DNA of 64,000 bases, taken from Lysobacterales bacterium 66-474. GTDB taxonomy: Bacteria > Pseudomonadota > Gammaproteobacteria > Xanthomonadales > Rhodanobacteraceae. The translations under genes and the position numbers were made by a program. Location of the stretch: the NCBI GenBank assembly GCA_001899805.1, contig MKWP01000014.1:372001-436000 (forward strand). The letters run 5' to 3'. The notes under the pieces are model-generated. The model did no database searches, was not told where the DNA came from, and saw nothing but the letters and a program-made list of their open reading frames with translations. Of this stretch, positions 1 through 9,615 are shown one piece after another. The first letter of the stretch is position 1; every line of letters starts with the position of its first letter.

Positions 1-1329
1 CTTTCCGAAGACCTGATCTCGATGCTGGGGCGGGTGCCCGAGTTGAAGGTGATCGGCCGCAATTCCTCGTTCCGGTTCCGCGGCGACCTGAGCGACAGCC
101 GTGGCATCGGCGCGAAGCTCGGCGTCGCGAACCTGCTGGAAGGCACCGTGCGCCGGCAGGGCGAGCGCGTGCGCATCGTCGCCAGCCTGGTCTCGGCGGC
201 GGACAGCCGCGTGATCTGGTCGCAGACCTACGATCGCGAGTTGAAGGACATCTTCGACGTGCAATCGGATATCGCGCAGTCCGTCGCAAGCTCCATGCGC
301 GCGACCTTGCTGGGCAAGACGATCGCGTCCACCGACGAACCGCCGGGCGGCAACCTGGCCGCCTACAACGCGTACCTGCAGGGCAATTTCTATCGCGCAC
401 GCAGCACCGAGGCCGACGACCGCACCGCGATCGCGCATTACGAGGAAGCGATCCGGATCGACCCGCGCTATGCCAGCGCCCACGCCGCGTTGTCCTACAC
501 TTGGACGATGCTGGCCGGCGCGTTCCTGGATGGCCCGGCCATGCAGCAAGCCTATGCCAGGGCGCGGACCGCGTCCGACACCGCGCTGTCGCTCGATCCC
601 GACCTGGCCGATGCCCACATCGCGCGCGGTGTCTTCCTCGACTGGGCGGAATTCGATTGGCGCGGCGCGGAAGCGGCGTTCCGGCGCGGGCTGCAACTGG
701 CGCCGAACGACGGCAATGCGATGAGTTTCCTGGCGGACCTTCTGGCCACGCGGGGGCGCCCGGACCAGGCGGTCGAGTGGAAACGGCGCGCGCTGGAAAA
801 GGATCCGTTGCACGCAACGTGGTACGAAGCACTGGCGAGTTACTACTCCGCGCTTGGCCAACTCGATGATGCGCAGCGCGCGATCGAGAAGGCCATCACG
901 TTGCAGCCGAATGCCGCGAGCTTCCATGAAACCCTCACCGTGATCGCCATCCGGCGCGGCGACGCGGCGACCGCCTTGCGTGTCGCGCAGCAAGGGCCGC
1001 CGGGTTCGTGGCGGGATGTCGCGGTCGCGCTGGCGCGCCAGATCGGTGGCGATCCGGCTGCGGCCGATGCGGCGCTGCAGGATGTGGTCGCCAGGTACGG
1101 CGACGGCAATGCCTACCAGATCGCCGAAATCTACGCGGTGCGCAAACAACCCGAGCCCATGTTCGCGTGGCTCGAGCGCGCGTGGAGCAATCGCGACCCG
1201 GGCATTTCGTACCTGCTCTACGACCCGTTCCTGCTCGCTTTCCGGGACGATCCCCGCTTCGCCGCGTTTTGCCGGAAGGTCGGCTTGCCGCCGCCGTCGC
1301 CGAGAAAAGGCGCAGATGCGGGGGCATGA
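1..1329 (+). CDS. TolB-like/TPR protein, 5'-truncated by window edge
   Basis: The reading frame is open from the first base, so the true start lies upstream and only the last 442 residues are present. The first ~100 visible residues resemble the TolB-like N-terminal domain found in bacterial adenylate-cyclase-like and winged-helix/TPR proteins (LSEDLISMLGRVPELKVIGR, then a GVANLLEGTVRR stretch). They are followed by at least five TPR-like helical repeats between visible residues ~130 and 310 (AIRIDPRYASAHAALSY, AAFRRGLQLAPNDGNA, RRALEKDPLHATWYEAL). Proteins of this architecture often have an N-terminal DNA-binding or cyclase/kinase domain, which cannot be seen here. Likely role: signalling or scaffold. 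The catalytic or DNA-binding half is unknown. Confidence 0.8.
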   Translation, partial: LSEDLISMLGRVPELKVIGRNSSFRFRGDLSDSRGIGAKLGVANLLEGTVRRQGERVRIVASLVSAADSRVIWSQTYDRELKDIFDVQSDIAQSVASSMRATLLGKTIASTDEPPGGNLAAYNAYLQGNFYRARSTEADDRTAIAHYEEAIRIDPRYASAHAALSYTWTMLAGAFLDGPAMQQAYARARTASDTALSLDPDLADAHIARGVFLDWAEFDWRGAEAAFRRGLQLAPNDGNAMSFLADLLATRGRPDQAVEWKRRALEKDPLHATWYEALASYYSALGQLDDAQRAIEKAITLQPNAASFHETLTVIAIRRGDAATALRVAQQGPPGSWRDVAVALARQIGGDPAAADAALQDVVARYGDGNAYQIAEIYAVRKQPEPMFAWLERAWSNRDPGISYLLYDPFLLAFRDDPRFAAFCRKVGLPPPSPRKGADAGA

Positions 1330-1404
1330 GCAGGCGAACGGGATGCCTCGATACGCCGAAGCCGGGGCGGCGTCGTATCCCCGGTTGCAAGAGGAGGGTG
1401 TGAC

Positions 1405-1554
1405 ATGGCTGACAATGACCAGATGCCGCAAGCGGTGTCGCCCGACGCCAAGAAGCAGGAGTTGCCGCAGCCGGTGACCGGGAAGCAGGGGCTGGTGTCA
1501 CCGGATGCCAAGAAGCAGGAAGGAGCGGCCCCGCTCGCGAAGAAACAGGAGTAG
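1405..1554 (+). CDS. small lysine/glutamine-rich repeat protein (49 aa)
   Basis: A 49-codon ATG...TAG frame is preceded by a good ribosome-binding site (GAGGAGGG at 1391-1398, about 6 bases before the start). The peptide contains the octamer SPDAKKQE twice, the related TGKQG between them, and ends in LAKKQE. It is highly charged, with no membrane segment and no cysteine. It lies 75 bases after the TPR gene on the same strand and could be co-transcribed. No family is recognised. The clean RBS and the protein-level repetition support translation, but a decaying short tandem repeat is an alternative. Confidence 0.5.
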   Translation: MADNDQMPQAVSPDAKKQELPQPVTGKQGLVSPDAKKQEGAAPLAKKQE

Positions 1555-1633
1555 TCCCGCCGGCGAGGGCGAAGGCGTGCGGCACCGAACCCGGGTCGTG
1601 CGCGTCGACTTGCCTGCGGATGGCGGGCGCGTC

Positions 1634-2557
1634 TTATTCGATGGCCTTGGATTCCGCCGTGCCCAGTATGGCTTCGGGCGGCTTGCCTGCGGGCCGGCGT
1701 ACCAGCAGGGGATGCACGAACACCGCGCCCAGGATGACCGCGACGCCCACGTAGAACCATGCGTCGAGCTGGTGCTGCTCGCCCAGCAGGAGCACCGCCA
1801 GCACGATCGCGTACACGGGCTCGAGGTTGGTCGCGAGTTGCACGGTGTACGCCGACAGCTTGCGCAGCACTGCCAGCGCGAGTGCGAACGGCAGCAACGT
1901 GCAGGCCAGCGCCAACGCGAGCAGCAGCAGCGCGTCCTGCAGGCCGGGCAGCACGAACGTGCCTTCGCCGTGCCAGAGCAAGGTGACAAGCGTCAGGAAA
2001 ACGGTGCCGGCGCCGAGTTCGAGGCAGGTCACCGTCAGTGCGCCATCGTGGCCGGCCATGCGCTTGTTGAACGCGCCGAAGATCGCGCACAGCGCCGCCG
2101 ACAGCACGCCCACCGCGACGCCGAGGCGCATGTCCGCGGGCACGCCGCCCACCACCAGCGCGACTCCGGGTACGACGGCCACGCCGATCAGCAATTCACG
2201 CGGGTCGAACTTGCGTCCCACCACCAGGGGTTCGATGACCGCGAGGAACACCGGCGCCAGCGCGATGCAGGTGGCCGCGACCGAGGCGTTGGCGAGCTTC
2301 ACCGCCGAATAGAACGTCAGCCAGTGCAGCGCCACCAGCACGCCGATGCCGGCGTAGGCCGCGACCCGGCGCGGCGGCATCGTGCGCAATCCGCGCCACA
2401 CCTTCGGCACCAGCAGCAGCGCCAGCGTCACCAGCAGCATCCGCCACCACACCAGTTGCAGCGCGGTGAGCGTGATCAGTTTGCCGAGGATCGCGGTGAA
2501 CCCCCACAGCAGCACGCAGAGATGCAGTTGCCAGTGGGCACGGGCGACGGAGGACAT
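1634..2557 (-). CDS. EamA/DMT-family transporter
   Basis: A 307-residue, strongly hydrophobic protein with about ten predicted membrane helices arranged as two EamA repeats, each of about five helices. Family-like features are the opening WQLHLCVLLWGFTAILGKL and the second-repeat LEPVYAIVLAVLLLGEQ. EamA proteins are inner-membrane exporters of metabolites and amino acids; the substrate here is unknown. The start MSSVARAHWQ at 2557 is preferred over an upstream in-frame Met at 2659, because the extra 34 residues are basic and Cys-rich and would overlap the promoter region of the divergent metallopeptidase gene. Confidence 0.88.
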   Translation of the reverse strand: MSSVARAHWQLHLCVLLWGFTAILGKLITLTALQLVWWRMLLVTLALLLVPKVWRGLRTMPPRRVAAYAGIGVLVALHWLTFYSAVKLANASVAATCIALAPVFLAVIEPLVVGRKFDPRELLIGVAVVPGVALVVGGVPADMRLGVAVGVLSAALCAIFGAFNKRMAGHDGALTVTCLELGAGTVFLTLVTLLWHGEGTFVLPGLQDALLLLALALACTLLPFALALAVLRKLSAYTVQLATNLEPVYAIVLAVLLLGEQHQLDAWFYVGVAVILGAVFVHPLLVRRPAGKPPEAILGTAESKAIE

Positions 2558-2706
2558 CGAGGTTTCGGGATGGGAAAGAAAATCGCCGCGCGGGGCGCAC
2601 GGCACGCGCATTCTGGCACAGTCGGGTGCGCACTTGCGCGCCGCCTGCGATTGCCGCAAAGTTTCCGTCGCCCGGCGCAGCGCGCCACGGGGAAAGGAGA
2701 ATCGCG

Positions 2707-3585
2707 ATGCTCTGGCAAAAAGGCCGTTCCAGCGACAACGTGGAAGAAGCGAGCGGCGGCGGTGGCGGCGGGTTCGGCATCGGCCGCATCCATCTCGGCC
2801 TCGGCGGCACCATCGTCGCGATCGTCATCGCGATGATCTTCCCCTCGACGCGCGGCATCATCTTCGGGTTGCTCACGGGCGGCGACGGTGGGGTGGCGCC
2901 GTCCAACACGCCCGCGCAGACCGCCAAAGCCGACATGAGCGATCCGCAGGTGCAGTTCGTCAGCAAGGTGCTGGGCAGCACCGAAGACGTGTGGACCGCG
3001 TACTTCCAGCAGGCCGGCCAGCGATACATCGATCCGAAACTCACGCTGTTCCATGGACAGGTCGCCACCGCCTGCGGCGGCGCGTCCGCGGCGGTCGGGC
3101 CGTTCTATTGCCCCGGCGACAAGCGCGTCTACCTCGACCTCGATTTCTTCCAGGAGTTGGCGACGCGCTTCCATTCCAACAGCGACTTCGCGCGCGCCTA
3201 CGTGATCGCCCACGAAGTCGGCCACCACGTGCAGGACCAACTCGGCATCATGGACATGGAGCAACGGCTCGCGCAGCAGGGCGAGCCGATGAAAGGCGCG
3301 GATGGGTTATCGGTTCGGCTCGAATTGCAAGCCGACTGCTTCGCCGGCGTGTGGGCCAACAAGTCGCAACAGCAGCTGCAATGGCTGCAACCCGGCGACA
3401 TCGAAAGCGCGCTGAATGCAGCCTCGCAAATCGGCGACGACACGCTGCAACGCGAAGCCCGCGGCACCGTCGTGCCCGATTCCTTCACCCACGGCAGTTC
3501 CGCGCAACGCGTGAAGTGGTTCAAGACCGGCTTTGAGGCCGGAGATATCAACGCCTGCGATACCTTCCACGCGCAGGCGCTGTGA
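2707..3585 (+). CDS. neutral zinc metallopeptidase, YpfJ family
   Basis: A 292-residue protein with a short Gly-rich head, one membrane helix (about residues 35-58, TIVAIVIAMIFPSTRGIIFG) and an external peptidase domain. The zinc motif HEVGHH is at residues 169-174 and is followed by VQDQLGI, typical of the neutral zinc metallopeptidase (YpfJ) family. The C-terminal RLELQADCFAGVWAN is also characteristic. The family is common in Proteobacteria and its physiological substrate is not well defined. The start at 2707 is chosen for its RBS (GGAAAGGAGA at 2691-2700). It is divergent from the EamA gene. Confidence 0.9.
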   Translation: MLWQKGRSSDNVEEASGGGGGGFGIGRIHLGLGGTIVAIVIAMIFPSTRGIIFGLLTGGDGGVAPSNTPAQTAKADMSDPQVQFVSKVLGSTEDVWTAYFQQAGQRYIDPKLTLFHGQVATACGGASAAVGPFYCPGDKRVYLDLDFFQELATRFHSNSDFARAYVIAHEVGHHVQDQLGIMDMEQRLAQQGEPMKGADGLSVRLELQADCFAGVWANKSQQQLQWLQPGDIESALNAASQIGDDTLQREARGTVVPDSFTHGSSAQRVKWFKTGFEAGDINACDTFHAQAL

Positions 3586-3590
3586 ACATC

Positions 3591-3669
3591 GTTGGGCTTC
3601 CCCCGGATCAAGCCCGGAGTCAGCCCAACCTACGCGTGTAGGTTGGCGCTGAGCGTAGCGAAGCCCAAC
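3591..3669. repeat. REP pair (REPIN-like), left of the RAYT
   Basis: Outer arms GTTGGGCTTC (3591-3600) and GAAGCCCAAC (3660-3669) are perfect inverted repeats. Inside them, AGCCCAACCTAC (about 3622-3633) pairs imperfectly with the GTAGGTTGG stretch from 3638. The result is a double-hairpin unit made of two oppositely oriented REP sequences, sitting directly in front of the transposase-like gene. Related copies occur at 4246-4337, 12459-12503, 27729-27768 and 28020-28115. Confidence 0.85.
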
Positions 3670-3705
3670 GCGCGGATTGGGCACAAGAGCGAGGGAGCGC
3701 AATCG

Positions 3706-4236
3706 ATGCGATACAGAAGGTCGGACGTCGCAGGCGGAACCTATTTCTTCACGGTCAACCTAGCTGATCGATTATCCCACCTGCTGGTCGAACACATCGA
3801 CGATTTACGCGCCGCGGTGAGAATCACCAAGCAGCGCCATCCGTTCGAAATCGTTGCGTGGGTGGTGCTGCCCGAACACATGCATGCGGTCTGGACGCTG
3901 CCTGATGACGATCGGGATTTTTCTGGACGCTGGAGCCTTATCAAGAGCGGCTTTTCGCGAACCGTTGCGCAAACCGATGCCGTCTCGGCCTCACGTGCAG
4001 GCAAGCGCGAGCGTGGGATATGGCAGCGCCGGTTCTGGGAACATCTGATTCGTGACGAGATGGATCTGCAGCGCCATGTCGATTACGTGCACATCAACCC
4101 CGTCAAACATGGGCATGTAAAGCGCGCGGCGGATTGGCCACACTCGTCCATCCATCGATACATCAAGGCAGGATGGTTGACTCGCGATTGGGCGAGCGAC
4201 GCCGAAGACGTAGGGATCGGTGGTGAGCGGGATTGA
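3706..4236 (+). CDS. REP-associated tyrosine transposase (RAYT), Y1 family
   Basis: A 176-residue HUH single-strand endonuclease/transposase. The metal motif HMH is at residues 58-60 (VVLPEHMHAVWTLP) and the nucleophile region YVHINPVKHG has Tyr127, both diagnostic of RAYT proteins. The WQRRFWEHLIRDE stretch between them is also typical. RAYTs are thought to cut and spread REP/REPIN elements, usually without moving themselves. Here the gene is bracketed by REP pairs at 3591-3669 and 4246-4337, which makes a complete REPtron. The start at 3706 (MRYRRSD) is preferred because the upstream Met at 3592 would translate the REP itself. Confidence 0.88.
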   Translation: MRYRRSDVAGGTYFFTVNLADRLSHLLVEHIDDLRAAVRITKQRHPFEIVAWVVLPEHMHAVWTLPDDDRDFSGRWSLIKSGFSRTVAQTDAVSASRAGKRERGIWQRRFWEHLIRDEMDLQRHVDYVHINPVKHGHVKRAADWPHSSIHRYIKAGWLTRDWASDAEDVGIGGERD

Positions 4237-4245
4237 GCGCGCCAC

Positions 4246-4337
4246 GTTGGGCTTCCCCGATGGAGCCGGGTCAGCCCAACCTACAGCGTCTTGGTAGGTT
4301 GGCGCTGACCCCGGACCTGACCCGGGGGAAGCCCAAC
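4246..4337. repeat. REP pair (REPIN-like), right of the RAYT
   Basis: Perfect 13-base outer arms GTTGGGCTTCCCC (4246-4258) and GGGGAAGCCCAAC (4325-4337) enclose an inner pair, CAGCCCAACCTAC and GTAGGTTGGCGCTG, around 4270-4305. It is the same family as 3591-3669. It lies in the 107-base gap between two convergent genes and could also act as a bidirectional transcription or mRNA-decay barrier. Confidence 0.85.
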
Positions 4338-4343
4338 GGCTCC

Positions 4344-5501
4344 TCAAGCGTTGCCGTAGAACAACTCGCGCCCGATCAGCATGCGCCGGATTTCGTTGGT
4401 GCCCGCGCCGATTTCGTACAACTTGGCATCGCGCAGGATGCGGCCGGTGGGGAATTCGTTGATGTAGCCGTTGCCGCCCAGTGACTGGATCGCTTCCAGC
4501 GCGACATCCACGGCGTTGCGCGACGACAGCAACAGGCACGAGGCCGGGTCGATGCGCGACTTCACGCCCGCGTCGAACTGCTGCGCGATCATGTACGCGT
4601 ACGCGCGCGCCGATTGCAGCGCGGTGTACATGTCGGCGATCTTGGCCTGCATGATTTCGAAGGTGCCGATCGGCGCGTTGAACTGCTTGCGCTCGCGCAC
4701 GTAGGGCAGGGTGACGTCGATGGCGGATTGCATCAGCCCGATCGGACCGCCCGACAGCACCAGCCGTTCGGTGTCGAGTCCGCCCATCAGCACGCGCACG
4801 CCTTCGTTGACTTCGCCCACCCGGTTGGCATCGGGAATTTCGCAATCCTCGAACACCAGCTCGCAGGTGTTGGAGCCACGCATGCCGAGCTTGTCGAGCT
4901 TCTGCGCGGTCGTGAAACCCTTGAAGCCCTTCTCGACGATGAAGGCGGTGATGCAGCGGCTGCCCGCGGTGCGGTCGGCGGTGCGCATGTAGACGAGCAC
5001 GACATCCGCGTCGGGGCCGTTGGTGATCCACATCTTGTTGCCGTTGGCGATCCAGTGGTCGCCGCGCTTCTCGGCCTTGCATTTCATCGAACCGACCACG
5101 TCAGAGCCCGCGCCGGGTTCGCTCATCGCCAGCGCGCCGACGAATTCGCCCGAGCACAACCTCGGCAAATATTTTTTGCGCTGTGCTTCGGTGCCGTTGT
5201 GGAAGATGTTGTTGACGCACAGGTTGGAATGCGCGCCGTACGACAAACCGACGGAACCCGAGGCGCGCGAGATTTCTTCCATCGCCACCACGTGCGCGAG
5301 GAAACCCAAGCCGCTGCCGCCGTATTCGGTCGGCACCGTGATGCCGAGCAAGCCCATGCCGCCCAGCTTCTTCCAGAGGTCGGACGGGAACAGGTTGTCG
5401 CGGTCGATCTGGTCGGCGCGCGGCGCGATTTCCTTCTCCGCGAAGGCGTGCACGCTTTCGCGCAGCAGGTCGATGTCTTCACCGAGTTGGAAAGGGCGCA
5501 T
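4344..5501 (-). CDS. ivd: isovaleryl-CoA dehydrogenase
   Basis: A 385-residue flavin acyl-CoA dehydrogenase that oxidises isovaleryl-CoA to 3-methylcrotonyl-CoA in leucine degradation. Recognition rests on [12 protein letters not shown], which is typical of isovaleryl-CoA dehydrogenases, on the FAD-loop [11 protein letters not shown], and on the catalytic base placed early in [14 protein letters not shown] (Glu245). At the C-terminal position where most family members carry the base, this protein has [13 protein letters not shown] instead. No liu-operon partners (carboxylase, hydratase, lyase) lie beside it. With the Leu/Val dehydrogenase at 5.8 kb and icmF at 14.8 kb it gives a branched-chain amino acid theme. 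Confidence 0.92.
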   Translation of the reverse strand: MRPFQLGEDIDLLRESVHAFAEKEIAPRADQIDRDNLFPSDLWKKLGGMGLLGITVPTEYGGSGLGFLAHVVAMEEISRASGSVGLSYGAHSNLCVNNIFHNGTEAQRKKYLPRLCSGEFVGALAMSEPGAGSDVVGSMKCKAEKRGDHWIANGNKMWITNGPDADVVLVYMRTADRTAGSRCITAFIVEKGFKGFTTAQKLDKLGMRGSNTCELVFEDCEIPDANRVGEVNEGVRVLMGGLDTERLVLSGGPIGLMQSAIDVTLPYVRERKQFNAPIGTFEIMQAKIADMYTALQSARAYAYMIAQQFDAGVKSRIDPASCLLLSSRNAVDVALEAIQSLGGNGYINEFPTGRILRDAKLYEIGAGTNEIRRMLIGRELFYGNA

Positions 5502-5547
5502 GGTTCAAGAGCCGGGAATGGGGAATTGGGAAAGGTGGCGCAGCCGA

Positions 5548-5630
5548 GTAGCCCGGATGCAGCGTAGCGGAATCCGGAGTTTTAGCGAACCCCGGATTGC
5601 GTCGCTGCGCGACTCCATCCGGGCTACACG
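5548..5630. repeat. imperfect palindromic extragenic repeat
   Basis: GTAGCCCGGATG near 5549 and CATCCGGGCTAC near 5616-5627 form the outer arms. GGAATCCGG and CCCCGGATTGCG form the inner pair. The sequence resembles common gammaproteobacterial extragenic repeats of the GTAGCCCGGATGCAGCG type. It sits in the 311-base gap between two genes on the minus strand. Confidence 0.7.
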
Positions 5631-5635
5631 TGTCC

Positions 5636-5767
5636 GTCATTCCGGCGTCGAGAGACCGATTGACTCGCGCCATCCATGGCGCTCGCCCTTCGGACCGCCT
5701 TTGGCGTTCGCGTTGGCTATCCTGCCAACGCAGTCGGGTTCACCCCTTCGGGGTACCCCGGAATGAC
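5636..5767. repeat. long inverted-repeat element with GTCATTCCGG ends
   Basis: The ends are GTCATTCCGG (5636-5645) and CCGGAATGAC (5758-5767). The interior contains ACCGATTGACTCGCGCCAT (5655-5673), which recurs base for base at 27875-27893 inside another element with the same ends. Together with 5548-5630 it fills almost the whole 5502-5812 intergenic region, in which no coding sequence is supported. Confidence 0.75.
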
Positions 5768-5812
5768 CATGAAGGGCGGAACGGCGCATTTTCCGGGTGC
5801 GAGTCCCAACGC

Positions 5813-6916
<1,104 letters not shown>

Positions 6917-7151
6917 CGCTGCTTGCTCCCGGAAGCGCCACATGCGTGGCGCGCGATTACGAGGAAGGCGCCCAGGGCGCCGCGGACGAAGCGCGTGCCC
7001 GGACCGCGAAGGGCGTCCTGCGTGCACGCAGCCGCCTAGTGTAGCCGGGACGCGTGGCGCAAGACAGGCTCGACCGGCATCTTCCCCTCAACATGCCGGC
7101 GTAACGCATTGGTTTTGTTGCAAGCTTCGGATCGTTGATGGGAAGCCGGGT

Positions 7152-7949
7152 TCACATCGAGCAGCGCGGAGCGCGTCCGTTGGCGCGTGCGCCGCGATAG
7201 GTGGGCTCGAGCGCCGGCGCGTTGGCGGAAAGTTTCGCGATGCGGTCGCCGGGTGAGGGATGCGTGGAAAGAAAGCTCGGTCCACGGTTGCCCGGATTGG
7301 CCTTTTCCATGTTCTGCCACAGCGTGACCGCGGCCTTCGGGTCGAAGCCGGCCGCGGCCATGTAGCGCTGGCCCAGCACGTCGGCTTCGCTTTCCTGCGC
7401 ACGCGAAAACGGCAACGTCACCAGGGTCTGCGCGCCGACGCCCAGCAAGGCCTGCAAGGTGTCGGGGTTCATGCCGCGGGCGACGCCGTAGGCGTTGGCG
7501 GCGCTCACCCCGATCTGGGTGGCCAGGTTGTCGGAAACGCGTTCGGCTGGATGGCGCGCGACCACGTGCGCGAGTTCATGCCCCAGCACGGCGGCGAGTT
7601 GATCCGGCGTCTGCGCGACCTTGAACAGGCCGCGGTTCACGCCGATGCGGCCACCGGGCAGGGCGAAGGCATTGGCGGTGTCGTCGTTGATGATCTCGAC
7701 ATCCCACTTCTCGGTATTCCACGGCGGCGGCAGCACGCCGATCAGCGCCGTGGCGACGCAGGTGGCGTAGGTGCGCTCGCGCGGCGCCTGCGCAAACTTG
7801 CCTTGCTCGCGCATCTGGTTGAACGATTCCAGGCCGAGCTGGCTCATCTGGGAACCCGAGACCAGCATCAACTGGCTGCGCCCGGTCGGGCTGGTGGCAC
7901 AGGCGCCGAGCAACAGTGCGACACAGGCGACGATGGCGAGGTTTCGCAT
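7152..7949 (-). CDS. M48-family metalloprotease, lipoprotein
   Basis: A 265-residue protein with a lipoprotein signal peptide (MRNLAIVACVALLLGAC, lipid Cys17) and a zinc-protease core. HELAH starts at residue 124 in AAVLGHELAHVVARH. The third-ligand region is RAQESEADVLGQRYM, and the family pattern LSTHPSPGDRIAKL lies near the C-terminus. It is probably anchored in the outer membrane facing the periplasm and involved in outer-membrane protein quality control, like BepA/YggG-type proteins. It lacks the long TPR tail of BepA. The start at 7949 has a strong RBS (GGGAGGAAGG on the minus strand). Confidence 0.9.
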   Translation of the reverse strand: MRNLAIVACVALLLGACATSPTGRSQLMLVSGSQMSQLGLESFNQMREQGKFAQAPRERTYATCVATALIGVLPPPWNTEKWDVEIINDDTANAFALPGGRIGVNRGLFKVAQTPDQLAAVLGHELAHVVARHPAERVSDNLATQIGVSAANAYGVARGMNPDTLQALLGVGAQTLVTLPFSRAQESEADVLGQRYMAAAGFDPKAAVTLWQNMEKANPGNRGPSFLSTHPSPGDRIAKLSANAPALEPTYRGARANGRAPRCSM

Positions 7950-8041
7950 GGTGCCTTCCTCCCGGCAGCGGACGGTGTCGCCACAGCTTAGCGCAGTGCC
8001 GTCGAACGCTCTGCCGAAGTTGCGCTCCCGGATGTTTGCAA

Positions 8042-8061
8042 AATAGTACGAACGTGCTATT
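8042..8061. promoter_or_regulatory. putative TetR operator within the 8071 gene promoter
   Basis: AATAGTACG-AA-CGTGCTATT is a 20-base inverted repeat with 9-base arms and one mismatch. It lies 9 bases before the regulator start. A possible -35 (TTTGCA, 8035-8040) and -10 (TATTGT, 8058-8063) with 17-base spacing overlap it, so binding would block the promoter. This is the classic layout of an autorepressor site. Confidence 0.7.
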
Positions 8062-8070
8062 GTAGCGCCC

Positions 8071-8664
8071 ATGGTTCTTGCAGCCGCCACCAGCAAGGGT
8101 GTCGCCACCCACGGCGCCATCGTCGAGCGGGCGATTGGCCTCGTGCGCAAGCAGGGGCTGGAAAGCCTGTCCATCGGCAGCGTCGCTCAGGCCGCGACGA
8201 TGTCCAAGAGCGGCGTGTTCGCGCACTTCGGCTCGCGCGAGGACATGCAGCTGGCGGTGCTGGATGCCGTGGCCGAGGACTTCAGCCAGCGCGTACTCGC
8301 GCCCGCGTTCCGCCAGCCGCGTGGCCTGAAGCGGCTGCGCGCCATCGTCTCCAACTGGATGGAGTGGGCGCATGACGGCTGTCCCATGATCGCCGCCACG
8401 ATCGAATATGACGACCGGCCCGGCGTCATCCGCGATCGCGTGGTGTATTGGCAGCGGCGCCTGCGTGAAGCCCTCGCGCGCGCGGTGGAACTGGCGGTCG
8501 AGGCGGGCGAACTGCGTGCCGACATCGATCCGGAACAAGTCGCCTTCGAGTTGTTCGGCATCGTCCTCGTGCTGCACCACGATTCACACCTGTTCGGGGC
8601 GACCGATGCGATCGCACGCGCCACGCGTGCGTTCGATCGCCTGTTCGCCAGCCACGCGAATTGA
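8071..8664 (+). CDS. TetR/AcrR-family transcriptional regulator
   Basis: A 197-residue repressor-type protein. The N-terminal helix-turn-helix spans about residues 10-57, including LESLSIGSVAQAATMSKSGVFAHFGSR split around the recognition helix (SKSGVFAHF). The C-terminal ligand-binding half is helical and contains WMEWAHDGCPMIAATIEYDDRPG, a pattern seen in the TetR_C_11-like group. It is followed after 24 bases by an alpha/beta hydrolase on the same strand, the likely regulated partner. No Shine-Dalgarno is visible and the putative -10 ends only 7 bases before the ATG, so the mRNA may be leaderless. Confidence 0.9.
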   Translation: MVLAAATSKGVATHGAIVERAIGLVRKQGLESLSIGSVAQAATMSKSGVFAHFGSREDMQLAVLDAVAEDFSQRVLAPAFRQPRGLKRLRAIVSNWMEWAHDGCPMIAATIEYDDRPGVIRDRVVYWQRRLREALARAVELAVEAGELRADIDPEQVAFELFGIVLVLHHDSHLFGATDAIARATRAFDRLFASHAN

Positions 8665-8688
8665 TTCCCCTTGCTTCGGATCACAACC

Positions 8689-9615
8689 ATGCCCATTGCC
8701 GCAAACACGAAAAGCACGGTCGTTCTAAATACGCTATCGTTCGCCGCCCTGCGGATGGCCAATCGCATCGGCGGCCAGCTCGCCCCCGACGCCACGGCCC
8801 GCCGCGCGGCGCGGCTGCTGTGCACGCCGTTCGCGGCCGGCCGCATGCGCGCACGCGACGCCGACGACGGTGGCGCGTTGCGCAGCGACATCGAAATCGA
8901 CGGGCGTCGCGTGGCCGTGTACCAATGGGGCGACGTGCAGACGCAACCGCGCGTGTTGCTCGCGCACGGCTGGTCCAGCTACGCGCTGCGTTTCCTGCCG
9001 TGGGTGCGCGCGCTGCGCGAAGCCGGTTACGCGGTGGTCGCGTTCGATCAGCCGGGCCACGGCCGCAGCGACGAAGGCCGCTGCACCTTGGCGTGCTTCG
9101 CCCGCACGCTGCGTGGCATCGCCGAGCGCCACGGCCCGTTCGCCGCGATCGTCGGCCATTCCATGGGCGGCACGGCGGCGATGCTGGCGCTGGCGGACGG
9201 CGCCGTCGCAAGGCGCATGCTGTTGATCTCGCCGGCGGCCGATCCCGATGCCGCGACCGCGCGCTTCGCGCGCAGGGTCGGCCTGGTCGGCGGCATCGTG
9301 CCGCGCATCCAGCGCCACCTCGAAGTGCAGACCGGCGTCACGGTGCGCGAGCTCACTGCGCACCTGCGGGTGCCGTCATTGGCGGTGCCGGCCCTCGTGA
9401 TCCACGACCTCGCCGATACCGAAGTGCCGTGGGAAGAGGGCGAAAGCTACGCGCGCCTGTGGCCGGGCGCGCGCCTGCTTAGCACCACGGGCCTGGGCCA
9501 CAGCCGCATCGTCAACGATCCCGCCACGATCGACGCCGGCCTGCGTTTCCTGCGCGGGGAATCGGTGGGCGAACGCGTGGTGTCGTCGCCGAACCTGCCG
9601 TTCGGCGTGGCGTAA
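8689..9615 (+). CDS. alpha/beta hydrolase
   Basis: A 308-residue serine hydrolase. The nucleophile elbow GHSMGG is near residue 161, an oxyanion LAHGWSS is near residue 88, a candidate acid is in IHDLADTEVPW, and the catalytic His is in TTGLGHSRIV near the C-terminus. There is no signal peptide, so it is probably cytoplasmic; the substrate is unknown. It is probably co-transcribed with the upstream TetR gene, a frequent pairing in which the hydrolase detoxifies the regulator's ligand (inference). The start ATG at 8689 is preferred over an in-frame TTG at 8671. It ends exactly where the convergent MocR gene ends, with no base between the stops. Confidence 0.87.
   Translation: MPIAANTKSTVVLNTLSFAALRMANRIGGQLAPDATARRAARLLCTPFAAGRMRARDADDGGALRSDIEIDGRRVAVYQWGDVQTQPRVLLAHGWSSYALRFLPWVRALREAGYAVVAFDQPGHGRSDEGRCTLACFARTLRGIAERHGPFAAIVGHSMGGTAAMLALADGAVARRMLLISPAADPDAATARFARRVGLVGGIVPRIQRHLEVQTGVTVRELTAHLRVPSLAVPALVIHDLADTEVPWEEGESYARLWPGARLLSTTGLGHSRIVNDPATIDAGLRFLRGESVGERVVSSPNLPFGVA

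Noticed and set aside
1505-2836. Long plus-strand ORF (443 aa) opposite the EamA gene
   Set aside because: Its Arg/His/Gln-rich composition is typical of a high-GC antisense shadow; the minus strand encodes a clear multi-helix transporter and the plus strand a metallopeptidase starting at 2707.
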